From contig CAKSBC010000003.1 of assembly GCA_934438085.1 (NCBI GenBank), positions 67,330 through 131,329 of the forward strand: a stretch of 64,000 nt of DNA. Direction: 5' to 3'. The notes beneath the pieces are model-generated. The model searched no databases. It saw only the letters and a list, made by a program, of their open reading frames with translations, and was not told the origin of the DNA. Of this stretch, positions 8,142 through 14,902 are shown piece by piece. Source of the DNA: an uncultured Lachnospiraceae bacterium. Its GTDB lineage: Bacteria; Bacillota; Clostridia; Lachnospirales; Lachnospiraceae. Made by a program: the position numbers and the translations under genes. Each line of letters opens with the position of its first letter. Position 1 is the first letter of the stretch.

Positions 8142-8170
8142 AGTATATATCACAAGCATTTTATTGTCAA
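8142..8170 (-). promoter_or_regulatory. promoter of the HTH regulator gene
   Basis: On the minus strand TTGACA (8165-8170) and TATACT (8142-8147) are 17 bases apart, near-perfect for the housekeeping sigma factor. One operator copy covers the -35 side and a weaker one fills the spacer, consistent with autorepression. Confidence 0.75.
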
Positions 8171-8182
8171 GCGATTTATTGA
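8152..8182. promoter_or_regulatory. operator repeats at the regulator promoter
   Basis: Two copies of the reverse complement of TCAATAAAACGCTTGA occur: 8167-8182 (15 of 16) and 8152-8167 (13 of 16). They overlap the regulator's -35 and spacer. The unit has TCAA/TTGA ends, as expected for a dimeric HTH protein. Confidence 0.65.
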
Positions 8183-8335
8183 ATCTTTTTTATTTTTGCG
8201 GAATTTTCCAGGCTCACCCGCCCCGGCTGCCGGGGGTTCGTTTCCCCCTCCGGGGGGGGGCTGTCCACGGGATGACCGGGACAGCCTGCACCACAGGCAG
8301 AGTGGCGGGACGTGGTGAAAGAATTTGAAAGAATA
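8183..8335. other. GC-rich non-coding stem-loop region between two operator sets
   Basis: No credible gene is seen here. The stretch is very GC-rich between AT-rich operators. It holds a CCGG...GGGGG/CCCCC...CCGG hairpin around 8216-8256, a run of nine G near 8260, and an 8-bp GGCTGTCC/GGACAGCC stem (about 8269-8296). The 10-mer CCTGCACCAC at 8285 recurs at 8903 and 10219 in other non-coding parts of the cassette. Confidence 0.5.
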
Positions 8336-8396
8336 TCAATAAAACGCTTGACAATCAATAAAACGCTTGATATACTATAATCAATAAAACACTTGA
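8336..8396. promoter_or_regulatory. three operator repeats at the cassette promoter
   Basis: Copies of TCAATAAAACGCTTGA lie at 8336-8351 and 8355-8370 (both exact) and at 8381-8396 (one mismatch). One covers the -35 side, one fills the spacer and one lies just past the -10. Occupation by the HTH protein encoded at 7869-8123 would block transcription of the cassette. Confidence 0.8.
8348..8376 (+). promoter_or_regulatory. promoter of the plus-strand cassette
   Basis: TTGACA (8348-8353), a 17-base spacer and TATACT (8371-8376) form a strong promoter pointing to the gene at 8440. Its -35, -10 and spacing are identical to those of the divergent regulator promoter. Confidence 0.8.
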
Positions 8397-8439
8397 TAGC
8401 AAGTGCAGAACAAACAGCCCACGGGCAGGAGGTAAACAG

Positions 8440-8817
8440 ATGAAAGCATACAACGAAATCAAGAAAGAACTGGAAGCCAGGAAAGACCGCAGCGCATGGA
8501 GTAAGGGCGTTACCGTGTACGCTCTTGAACTCCTGGAAGAATACCAGGAGCGGGCAGCGTATGAGGGCAGAGAAGCCGCAGACCGTGCAGAGTTTAAAGC
8601 GTGGTTGTTGAATGGTGCGGACTCCTGGGAGTCCTACAGTTACGGCGGTTCATCCCTCATTTATAACGGGGACATTGCAGAGCGGCTTTGTTGCCCGTCT
8701 GAGTATAAGCGCACCCGTGAGGGCGAGCGCAGACCTAACCGTAACGAAGAGTGGTTAGACGTTCAAGCAAGGGCTTTACATCAAGCCGCTTGCAGACTCT
8801 CCCGCATAGCATTCTAA
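8440..8817 (+). CDS. conserved hypothetical protein, first gene of the cassette
   Basis: A 125-residue charged, helical protein (MKAYNEIKKELEARKDRSAW) with AGGAGG upstream of its ATG. Features are a helix to about residue 60, then SYGGSSLIYNGDIAERLC and LDVQARALHQAACRLS near the end. I recognise it as a type common on Clostridia plasmids, integrative elements and phages, but no function is known to me. It is the first gene behind the operator-controlled promoter and its codons are more GC-rich than those of the neighbouring phage genes. Confidence 0.75.
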   Translation: MKAYNEIKKELEARKDRSAWSKGVTVYALELLEEYQERAAYEGREAADRAEFKAWLLNGADSWESYSYGGSSLIYNGDIAERLCCPSEYKRTREGERRPNRNEEWLDVQARALHQAACRLSRIAF

Positions 8818-8860
8818 ACACGTTGCGCCGTGTATAAATAGCCAGTTAGGGCGCAAGCGT

Positions 8861-8877
8861 CCCGGCATTTTGCCGGG
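8861..8877 (+). other. short stem-loop between cassette genes
   Basis: CCCGGCA and TGCCGGG form a perfect 7-bp stem with a three-base loop in the 144-base gap between the first two cassette genes. No T-run follows, so it is more likely an RNA processing or stabilising element than a terminator. Confidence 0.35.
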
Positions 8878-8961
8878 GGTCTGGAAAGTGTAGGCTTTCA
8901 AACCTGCACCACAGAAAGAAATGCAGATATTGACATATTGCACAAATAAGGAGGTTATACC

Positions 8962-9252
8962 ATGAATAGAATCGAAATAGGCGGTTATACCCGCATTACA
9001 AAGAAGGAAGCCGCCCGCCGTTACAATGCGGGCGAGGTCATCCGCTTAACGGCTTGCAAGCTGTCCCCGGTTTCCCCGTGGGGTTGCTACTCAGACGCAC
9101 AGAAAGACCACAACGCCACAGTGAGCGGGGACGGGTTCAACACTACAGTAGCCCGCAACCGTGAGTTTGAAACCGTGGTAAATGCGTTTACCTATTACAA
9201 CTGCACCAACGAAACGGGCAGATACCCGGCATACTGGAAGAAAGAAGCATAA
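8962..9252 (+). CDS. conserved hypothetical protein, second gene of the cassette
   Basis: A 96-residue protein after an AAGGAGGT site. It reads ITKKEAARRYNAGEVIRLTACKLSP early and then YSDAQKDHNATVSGDGFNTTV; the end (FTYYNCTNETGRYPAYWKKEA) is aromatic-rich. The type is widespread on gut Firmicute mobile elements, usually near conjugation or replication genes. I do not know a function. Confidence 0.7.
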   Translation: MNRIEIGGYTRITKKEAARRYNAGEVIRLTACKLSPVSPWGCYSDAQKDHNATVSGDGFNTTVARNREFETVVNAFTYYNCTNETGRYPAYWKKEA

Positions 9253-9258
9253 AAGAAG

Positions 9259-9283
9259 CCCCGCCGCCGTGCGGGGTATTCTT
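9259..9283 (+). terminator. weak hairpin terminator
   Basis: A CCCCGC/GCGGGG stem with a six-base loop is followed by TATTCTTAT, between the second and third cassette genes. The T-tract is poor, so it may only attenuate transcription into the FtsK-like gene. Confidence 0.4.
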
Positions 9284-9303
9284 ATATAAGGAGGTATAAA
9301 AGA

Positions 9304-10038
9304 GTGTTTAGAAAGACCTGGGAAACGCCACAGGGCAGTTATTACAATCTATTTGCGGATATGCTACAACAACCGCACTTGCTTGTAGCGGGCGCAACGG
9401 GCAGCGGTAAAAGCGTAGTTATAAACGGCATAATAACAACCGCATTAAAGGACAGCCCCGCCGCTGTACAATTTATTTTTATAGACCCGAAACGGGTTGA
9501 ACTTGTAGACTATAGACCGTTGCCGCATACGCTAAAATATGCCAGTGAACCGGGGGACATGGTACAGGCGTTACAATATGCCATGGATACCACAGAAAGC
9601 CGCTACAGGGCTATGCAGAGCCGCCACGAAAAGAACTACAGCGGCGGGGCGGTCTATGTGGTTATTGATGAGTTAGCGGACTTGATGACCACGAACCGCC
9701 GCCAGGTACAGCCGCTTATACAACGCCTTGCGCAAATAGGACGGGCGGCAAACGTCCATATTATAGCCGCTACGCAATGCCCGCTGTCCGCTGTCATCCC
9801 TACCCCTATAAAAGTAAACTTTGATAGCCGGGTAGGACTCAGAACCCGCAGCAAACAGGACAGCCGCAATATTTTAGGGCTTCCAGGGTGCGAAACCCTA
9901 CCCCGCTATGGACAGGGCTACTACATGACCCCGGCGGGCTTACAACTGTACAATATACCCATGTATGACCCCGCAGAGGTGCAACGACTTGTAGACTACT
10001 GGAAGCACCACAGCCGCCCCCGCTTGCGTTGGTTATAA
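9304..10038 (+). CDS. FtsK/SpoIIIE-like DNA translocase, motor domain only
   Basis: A 244-residue ATPase with a GTG start after AAGGAGGT. Walker A GATGSGKS lies at about residues 30-37, FIFIDPKRVEL at about 58-68 and Walker B VYVVIDELADLM at about 115-126. The ATQCP motif (about 157) and SRVGLRTRSKQDSRNIL (about 175-192) are typical of the FtsK motor core. There is no membrane or gamma domain. Similar short FtsK proteins sit on small Firmicute plasmids and integrative elements, where they may move DNA. In a phage genome, between the two terminase genes, its role is open. Confidence 0.85.
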   Translation: MFRKTWETPQGSYYNLFADMLQQPHLLVAGATGSGKSVVINGIITTALKDSPAAVQFIFIDPKRVELVDYRPLPHTLKYASEPGDMVQALQYAMDTTESRYRAMQSRHEKNYSGGAVYVVIDELADLMTTNRRQVQPLIQRLAQIGRAANVHIIAATQCPLSAVIPTPIKVNFDSRVGLRTRSKQDSRNILGLPGCETLPRYGQGYYMTPAGLQLYNIPMYDPAEVQRLVDYWKHHSRPRLRWL

Positions 10039-10045
10039 CACACGA

Positions 10046-10085
10046 AACCCCGGACAGGTTCACAGCCTGCACCGGGGTTCTTTTA
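10046..10085 (+). terminator. terminator of the plus-strand cassette
   Basis: AACCCCGG pairs with CCGGGGTT, with an inner AGG/CCT pairing, followed by CTTTTAT just after the FtsK-like stop. It closes the cassette transcript. Confidence 0.75.
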
Positions 10086-10385
10086 TGCCTATTTGATTGT
10101 ATGCCCTCACAGCCCCGCAGAGCCGCCCAGGACGGGCGCAAGCCGTGCGGGGCTATACTTATACCATGACGGGCAGAAAAGCCCGCAGAGGGGCGCAGAG
10201 GGGCGCAGAGCGTCCGCACCTGCACCACGTCCACAGGACAGCACCACGGGCGGCGGGTGGTCTGTCCCTGCCCCTGCCTTGAAAGCATGGTGAAACCCCG
10301 AAGCCGGGGCGGGCGGGTCTGCCGCAGGGCAGGCAGCAGGCGGGCAGGGGTTGCCGCCCTTCTGCCCCTTCTGCGACTTTTGAAA
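10086..10385. other. GC-rich non-coding stretch between cassette and small terminase gene
   Basis: About 300 bases with no supported gene. It holds three short tandem GGGGCGCAGA-type units near 10190-10212, a copy of CCTGCACCAC at 10219-10228, and several GC stems (for example GAAACCCCG/CGGGGC near 10290). Composition matches the cassette rather than the surrounding phage genes. Confidence 0.45.
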
Positions 10386-11048
10386 TTAGTCTTTCTGCTC
10401 TTCTGCCCCTTCTGGGCTTTCTGCGATTTCTGTAAAAGTCCCTTCTGCGACTTCTGAGCCGTCATAGGCACTCTCAAGGTATTTCTGCTCAAGGGCTTTC
10501 ATGTCCTTCTGCTCTCCCAGAGGATTGTTCGGAGTCAGTACCATTTCTGTCTGGTCTTTCATGCCGTCATAGTTCTTCTGCCAGAAAATGCCCGTGACAG
10601 GGTTCACCTTGCCATCCTGCATAAGACCCTCCCGGAAAACGCCGCAAAACTGGCGTACCTTTTTGATGAAGTCAGTGCGGGCGGGGTTCCCCTTCGTGAC
10701 GTTCTCCCATTCCCATGCCTGTTCCTTCGTAATACCGATAGCCATATACGCAGCCTGGTTGCCTACCTTCATATCCCACTCAGAGCATTTCTGCACATAA
10801 TTCAAGAACCGTCTTTCCATTTCTGGCACGTCCTGCAAGTCCAGAGGTTCCTTCGGCATAATCTCCATCATAAAGGCAGTCACCTTCGCATTGTACCCTT
10901 CTGGCATTTCTACCTTCTGAGCCTGCATGATAGGACTGTTCTCCCTGGCTTTCACCAGATTCTTAGGACTGCTCTTCTGATACCCGTCTGTCTTTCTGGG
11001 CTTTCTGTCCTTTCCTCTTACTCCGGGTTTCTTCTGCTCTTCTGCCAT
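10386..11048 (-). CDS. probable terminase small subunit
   Basis: A 220-residue protein starting MAEEQKKPGVRGKDRKPRK. After a basic N-terminus comes a helical core with AYMAIGITKEQAWEWEN (HTH-like, about residues 102-118), then VRQFCGVFREGLMQDGKVNPVTGIFWQKNYDG and an acidic tail. This arrangement (DNA-binding N-terminus, 'NPVTGIFWQKN' block, variable tail) matches proteins annotated as small terminases next to terL in Clostridia phages. It would recognise the packaging site. Here it is split from terL by the plus-strand cassette. The assignment is from pattern memory and is less sure than terL. Confidence 0.55.
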   Translation of the reverse strand: MAEEQKKPGVRGKDRKPRKTDGYQKSSPKNLVKARENSPIMQAQKVEMPEGYNAKVTAFMMEIMPKEPLDLQDVPEMERRFLNYVQKCSEWDMKVGNQAAYMAIGITKEQAWEWENVTKGNPARTDFIKKVRQFCGVFREGLMQDGKVNPVTGIFWQKNYDGMKDQTEMVLTPNNPLGEQKDMKALEQKYLESAYDGSEVAEGTFTEIAESPEGAEEQKD

Positions 11049-11118
11049 TATCCTTCTGCACCTCCTTCTGCTTTGCTTCTTCCTGCTCTCGCTTCCATCT
11101 TTCTACATAAGACTCCAT
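10963..11118 (-). CDS. possible small basic protein overlapping the small terminase start
   Basis: A 51-residue frame (starts MESYVERWKREQEEAKQK) with AAAGGAG five bases before its ATG. It overlaps the N-terminal 86 bases of the small terminase gene in another frame. It is highly charged and helical with no known motif. The ribosome site is the main support; it may instead only be a leader that couples translation of the next gene. Confidence 0.35.
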   Translation of the reverse strand: MESYVERWKREQEEAKQKEVQKDNGRRAEETRSKRKGQKAQKDRRVSEEQS

Positions 11119-11148
11119 TTCTGTCTCCTTTCGGTCTGGCATGAGGTT

Positions 11149-11235
11149 GGTAGGGCAAATTCAATTTTTACAGTAAGTTTTTATAGATACGCGCGTACTA
11201 AGAAAACTTATAGTAAAATCTTATTTTACCCTACC
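11149..11235. repeat. 87-bp dyad element B (partner of 7792-7878)
   Basis: A near-perfect dyad. The outer arms extend to GGTTGGTAGGG/CCCTACCAACC, the inner arms are TAAGTTTT/AAAACTTA, and the centre is the palindrome TACGCGCGTA. It lies between the primase-helicase gene and the small terminase leader. It is the inverted relative of element A. Possible roles are regulator or terminase binding, a bidirectional RNA hairpin, or an old mobile-element end. Confidence 0.7.
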
Positions 11236-11243
11236 AACCCCTA

Positions 11244-12722
11244 CTAATTTGACTTCATGCCCATGCCATAATAGACAGCTACTCCATTTATGACACCTTT
11301 ATCAGCATACCACTCTGGGTGTGCGGTCAGTTCTGCATTGAATTTCTTCATGCTACACACATAATAGCCGCACCCCTTACACCACATTTTGTAGTTGTCA
11401 TAGAGTGATTTTGCTTTCGTGTACCCTTCGTCTTTCCGCTCACACTTCTCTTCCAGGAATTGCAGTACCAGGTCATTGTCCTTCTCATACTGCTTGATAA
11501 CCTTCTGCATACCCTGGGACATTTTCAGCCCGAAACGGATATACTTGAAGTAGCCTGCCACCAACCATGTGAAGATACCTCGCATTGCTTCCGGGGTTTC
11601 AAAGTAGTCCTTGAGTCCCTTGTCCTGCTCTTCATCAGAAAAGTGACGGTTGAACTCAATAACACGCACACGATCTGACGCAAACAGGGATTTATCCTTA
11701 ACGGCAGGCAGGTCATTACAAGACAGCCACATAGTAAACTGCGGCTTGAAGGTGATAGCCGACTGATACAACTCACGGGCAGTAATGTCCTCACCACCTG
11801 TGTACTGCTTAATCGTGGCTTCATCCAGTTTGCCTGCGGTATCGGACTCACTCATGGTTACCATGCGTTTGCCTTTCAGCTTTGCCAGTACCGGGTTCGC
11901 TGCTTCTGCGTTCTTCTGGCGGTCACCACGGCAGATAAGTTCCACGGGAGCCACGGTTGAATAATCACCAAGCAAGTGCTGAATAGCGTCAAGCATGGTA
12001 CTTTTGCCGTTGCGGGTGGTCTTACCATGGAGGATGAACATACATTCTTCCTTGCTTGTACCCAGAATAGAGTAGCCTAACGCACGTTGCAGGTAGTCTG
12101 CCTTGTCTGCTTCGTTCTGGGTAACTTCCTTAATGAACTGTTCCCACCGGGGGCAGGTCACCTCCTGCAAGGTGTATTCAAAATTGGTCTGCATGGTCAA
12201 GAAATCATCCCATCTATGCTCACGGAACTTCATGTGTTCCAGGTCATAAGTGCCATTCAGACAGTTAATCAGATAGGGGTGAGTATCAAACTGTGCCGCC
12301 GCAATCTTCATGCTATCCGCAGCGTCCTTCATAAGACGGTCACGGAAACGGCGGTCACCCATCTTACCCACGAAAGCCATGTACTGCTTGCGCTTTTCCT
12401 CATCGGTAATCTCACCACAGTACAGAGCCATGAGCCGAACGAACTCTTTAATCTTTGCGGAAACCAGGAGCGCACCCACATCCTTGTGCCACTTGCCAGT
12501 CTCATAGGTGTACCAGGATTTTGCTTCTGGGCAGTAGCGGGTGTCATTCTGATAGCACTCAGAGAAGAGGTCAGCCATGCCCGCTTCATCCCAGGAGTAC
12601 CCAGTGGAATCATCCTGGTAGGCGGTTTCCGGGTGGTGGTCTTTGATGTAAAACAGCTTTCTGCTTATGTCCTCAGAGGTAATGTACCTGCCATTGGACA
12701 ACTGGAATAACTCATCACTCAC
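11244..12722 (-). CDS. phage SF3 helicase / P4-type primase-helicase protein
   Basis: A 492-residue protein with GTG start and AAAGGAGGT ribosome site. The D5/P4-like N-terminal region contains LINCLNGTYDLEHMKFREHRWDDF near residue 150-175. The SF3 ATPase has Walker A LHGKTTRNGKST near 227-238, Walker B-like MVTMSESD near 280 and sensor WLSCNDLP near 322. It should unwind DNA at the phage origin. The primase active site is encoded separately by the gene at 13006-13794. Two tiny cysteine-rich genes lie between the two. Confidence 0.88.
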   Translation of the reverse strand: MSDELFQLSNGRYITSEDISRKLFYIKDHHPETAYQDDSTGYSWDEAGMADLFSECYQNDTRYCPEAKSWYTYETGKWHKDVGALLVSAKIKEFVRLMALYCGEITDEEKRKQYMAFVGKMGDRRFRDRLMKDAADSMKIAAAQFDTHPYLINCLNGTYDLEHMKFREHRWDDFLTMQTNFEYTLQEVTCPRWEQFIKEVTQNEADKADYLQRALGYSILGTSKEECMFILHGKTTRNGKSTMLDAIQHLLGDYSTVAPVELICRGDRQKNAEAANPVLAKLKGKRMVTMSESDTAGKLDEATIKQYTGGEDITARELYQSAITFKPQFTMWLSCNDLPAVKDKSLFASDRVRVIEFNRHFSDEEQDKGLKDYFETPEAMRGIFTWLVAGYFKYIRFGLKMSQGMQKVIKQYEKDNDLVLQFLEEKCERKDEGYTKAKSLYDNYKMWCKGCGYYVCSMKKFNAELTAHPEWYADKGVINGVAVYYGMGMKSN

Positions 12723-12870
12723 TCTTCTGTACCTCCTTTCTCTCTTTGTACTGACTGCACTTCGGGGTGCAGCTATAGCATAAATCGTATTTCAAATCAC
12801 AACACAGTCCCCAGTCACCGCTACCGATGAAGTGTGAACAGGTTGCACAGGTATCTTTTCTGTCATTCAT
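12715..12870 (-). CDS. small cysteine-rich protein 1
   Basis: A 51-residue protein (starts MNDRKDTCATCSHF) preceded by GGAAGGAG. It overlaps the helicase start by eight bases and the preceding small gene by eight. Eight cysteines occur as CATC, CC, CYSC and C, a zinc-knuckle-like pattern. Function unknown; co-location with the replication genes suggests a DNA-linked accessory protein. Confidence 0.65.
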   Translation of the reverse strand: MNDRKDTCATCSHFIGSGDWGLCCDLKYDLCYSCTPKCSQYKERKEVQKSE

Positions 12871-13000
12871 CTTCATAATCTCCTTCCATAGTATTGTAGG
12901 GACAGCCGGGACAGCTACTCACCAGTTCTCTGTTCTCGTCCAGGTGGTAGTCATCACCGTACCCACTGCATTCATAGCAGTAATCATAGTAGTCATCCAT
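12863..13000 (-). CDS. small cysteine-rich protein 2
   Basis: A 45-residue protein (starts MDDYYDYCYECSGYG) with AGGAGGT before its ATG. Two C-x-x-C pairs (CYEC, CPGC) separated by about 27 residues suggest a single zinc site. It is acidic overall. It lies just downstream of the prim-pol gene in the same transcript. Function unknown. Confidence 0.65.
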   Translation of the reverse strand: MDDYYDYCYECSGYGDDYHLDENRELVSSCPGCPYNTMEGDYEDE

Positions 13001-13005
13001 GTGAT

Positions 13006-13794
13006 TTACCTCCTGTACCGTGTAACGCTTTCTGTGATGGTTTGTAGTTCCCGGTCATCAAGCGGCGGCTTGCACTGAGTCATGTTGACAAATTTCAGTT
13101 CCGCATAAATTTGTGCCGGGGTGTAGCCCGTGTTGTGCATTGCTCCTGCCAGGGAAGTAAGTGACAGGTTTCTGCCCCCGGAAGCAATCGGCGGGTAATC
13201 GGGGCGAACAGGAATCTTGCCGCCCTCTGGCTTGCTGAACTTCGGAGCGTATATCTTCTGTACCAGTGCTGACTTCCCGCCGTTCTCCCTCTCAACCTCT
13301 TTGAAGTATTTCTCCACCACATAATCAATGGCTTTCTGGTTTTCAATGATGGTTGGAAAGATAAGCTGTTTCCCGGTCATAATGAAGAACCTGCGGGCTT
13401 TATAAATCTCAACCCCTGCAAGGTTGTTCTTGCCGTGGAAGGGAAGCGTACCCCGCAGCAGGATATGTACGCCACGTCCGCTTCTGGACTTCTCCGTGTA
13501 GGATTGGCAGGCGGTCATAATATCGGCACAGAGAGGGGTCATAAGCCCCTCATCAAAGCCTGCGTCAATATCAATACCCACCAGTCCGTTGTCTGCGAAC
13601 ACAAATCCCAGGTTATCATAATAGCCGTTCTCTACTGCCCACTCTGCCTGCTCAAAGGAACTCCATGTATCCGGGGCAGTAGAGGAAGCGGCTTTCTTCT
13701 CAAAGGCTTTCATGGGAATTTTGGAGTTATCCCAGGCACACACCCACTGATTCATATTCTTTAATTCCTCTGGTATTTTGGAATAATCCTTCAT
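13006..13794 (-). CDS. bifunctional primase-polymerase domain protein
   Basis: A 262-residue protein; the ATG at 13794 is nine bases after AAGGAG. The N-terminal archaeo-eukaryotic primase fold has MNQWVCAWDNSKIP, GLVGIDIDAGFDEG (catalytic acidic pair near residue 95) and SGRGVHILLRG (about 125-135). The C-terminal PriCT-like region has GGRNLSLTSLAGAMHNTGYTPAQI. It would make primers for phage replication with the SF3 helicase encoded downstream. In many phages both domains are one protein; here they are split. Confidence 0.87.
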   Translation of the reverse strand: MKDYSKIPEELKNMNQWVCAWDNSKIPMKAFEKKAASSTAPDTWSSFEQAEWAVENGYYDNLGFVFADNGLVGIDIDAGFDEGLMTPLCADIMTACQSYTEKSRSGRGVHILLRGTLPFHGKNNLAGVEIYKARRFFIMTGKQLIFPTIIENQKAIDYVVEKYFKEVERENGGKSALVQKIYAPKFSKPEGGKIPVRPDYPPIASGGRNLSLTSLAGAMHNTGYTPAQIYAELKFVNMTQCKPPLDDRELQTITESVTRYRR

Positions 13795-13807
13795 TCCCAC
13801 ACTCTCC

Positions 13808-14488
13808 TTATCCTGTGATTAACTGACTGTACGGCAGGGTTTCAACCCACTTGCATAACTCACGCCACTCGTCCAGTTTGTGATTCTGGCGGGAATGATA
13901 CATATTTTTAAGAACAGCGTAGTTAAGCTGCACGGTTCTCTTCTGATTGTAGCAGGTCGGTAACATCTGAATCATCTGCCACCAGTCCCGCTTGTCCTTT
14001 CTCTGCAAGAAATCCAGACGGGCATTGTTCATAGCGTCAATAACTATGTTGAACACAATGAGGTTCGTAGCGGAGAGGTGTTCCGTGCTGAAATCGCTCA
14101 GAACGAACTCCTTTGCCTGGATTTTGTGCATGGTAGAACAGGAGTTTGCTACAGTACCTACCTTGTAGGTATCGTATTCCTTCCACCAGTATAGGGGTGC
14201 GGTAATGTCTGCGGTCACGGTAATCATACGCAGGTACTTTCCGTGGTCAGTTCCCGCAGCACCCAGGGTTTCCATCAGTTTCAAGTCATTGTCACCAACT
14301 GCATAGCAGGCAAACGGAGTGCAGTCATGCTCCTTCGGGTGACAGATACCATCCCGGTCAATAATGCCGCACTTGCCGCAATCTACAGCGGGATAGCTGT
14401 CGGATTTCTCCCAGGAGTTCTTCGGGTTTCTCATACCCCGGATAGCCGCCTGCCATCCGTAGGTTTCGACTTCATCAATCTTTATCAT
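13808..14488 (-). CDS. conserved phage protein, possibly ThyX-like thymidylate synthase
   Basis: A 226-residue protein. Conserved-looking blocks are GMRNPKNSWEKSD (about 18-30), DLKLMETLGAAGTDHGKYLRMI (about 67-88), ITAPLYWWKEYDTYKVGT and MLPTCYNQKRTVQLNYAVLKNMYHSR. The last resembles the substrate-binding arginine region of flavin-dependent thymidylate synthases, but the classical RHRxxSxNExSxRY signature is not present. It stands in a block with NrdD, NrdG and MazG, which fits a dNTP role. The CDS is sure; the enzyme call is a hypothesis. Confidence 0.55.
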   Translation of the reverse strand: MIKIDEVETYGWQAAIRGMRNPKNSWEKSDSYPAVDCGKCGIIDRDGICHPKEHDCTPFACYAVGDNDLKLMETLGAAGTDHGKYLRMITVTADITAPLYWWKEYDTYKVGTVANSCSTMHKIQAKEFVLSDFSTEHLSATNLIVFNIVIDAMNNARLDFLQRKDKRDWWQMIQMLPTCYNQKRTVQLNYAVLKNMYHSRQNHKLDEWRELCKWVETLPYSQLITG

Positions 14489-14902
14489 AGTTCACACCAT
14501 CCCTTCTGCGGACTCTCATGTAGTCCTTATAGTCCAGGTCATTCATCTTTGCCGCTCTGTGCAAAGCCTGCTTCTTAGTTCCCAGTGTGCCGGGGATAGG
14601 CTCTTTACTGCCTACCTCATGCACATAATAGCGGCTACTGCCTTTCTGCTTTGATACGGTATATTTCAGAATCATCTTCTTCGCCTTTCTTTTCAGATTC
14701 TCAATAATGAACTCTGGCTCCAACTTGCATAAAACACTGAACCAGTCGGAGTAGAAGAACCGTTCCAGTTCTGCCAGGTTACAGTTCGTAGTTGGAACAA
14801 TAAACCCTGCCAGTAAACTGAGGTAATCGTCTACAGCCTGCTCCACAATCGCAAATCTAATGTTTTCCAGTCCAATGTCATGCAAGTTTCGTCCCCCCCC
14901 AT
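14475..14902 (-). CDS. phage-conserved protein with poly-G tract at its start (frame-shifted)
   Basis: The protein body (from GLENIRFAIVEQAVDDYLSL onward) has a helical N-terminal domain with ERFFYSDWFSVLC, then a basic beta-rich domain with RYYVHEVGS. I recognise the first domain as common in Clostridia phages, function unknown. The proper start is the ATG at 14902 in a TAATG overlap with the nrdD stop and a GGAGGT site. That ATG is followed by an eight-G run (first G belongs to the codon) that leaves it one base out of frame; nine Gs would restore it. As written, only a poorly placed ATG at 14924 is in frame. Confidence 0.7.
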
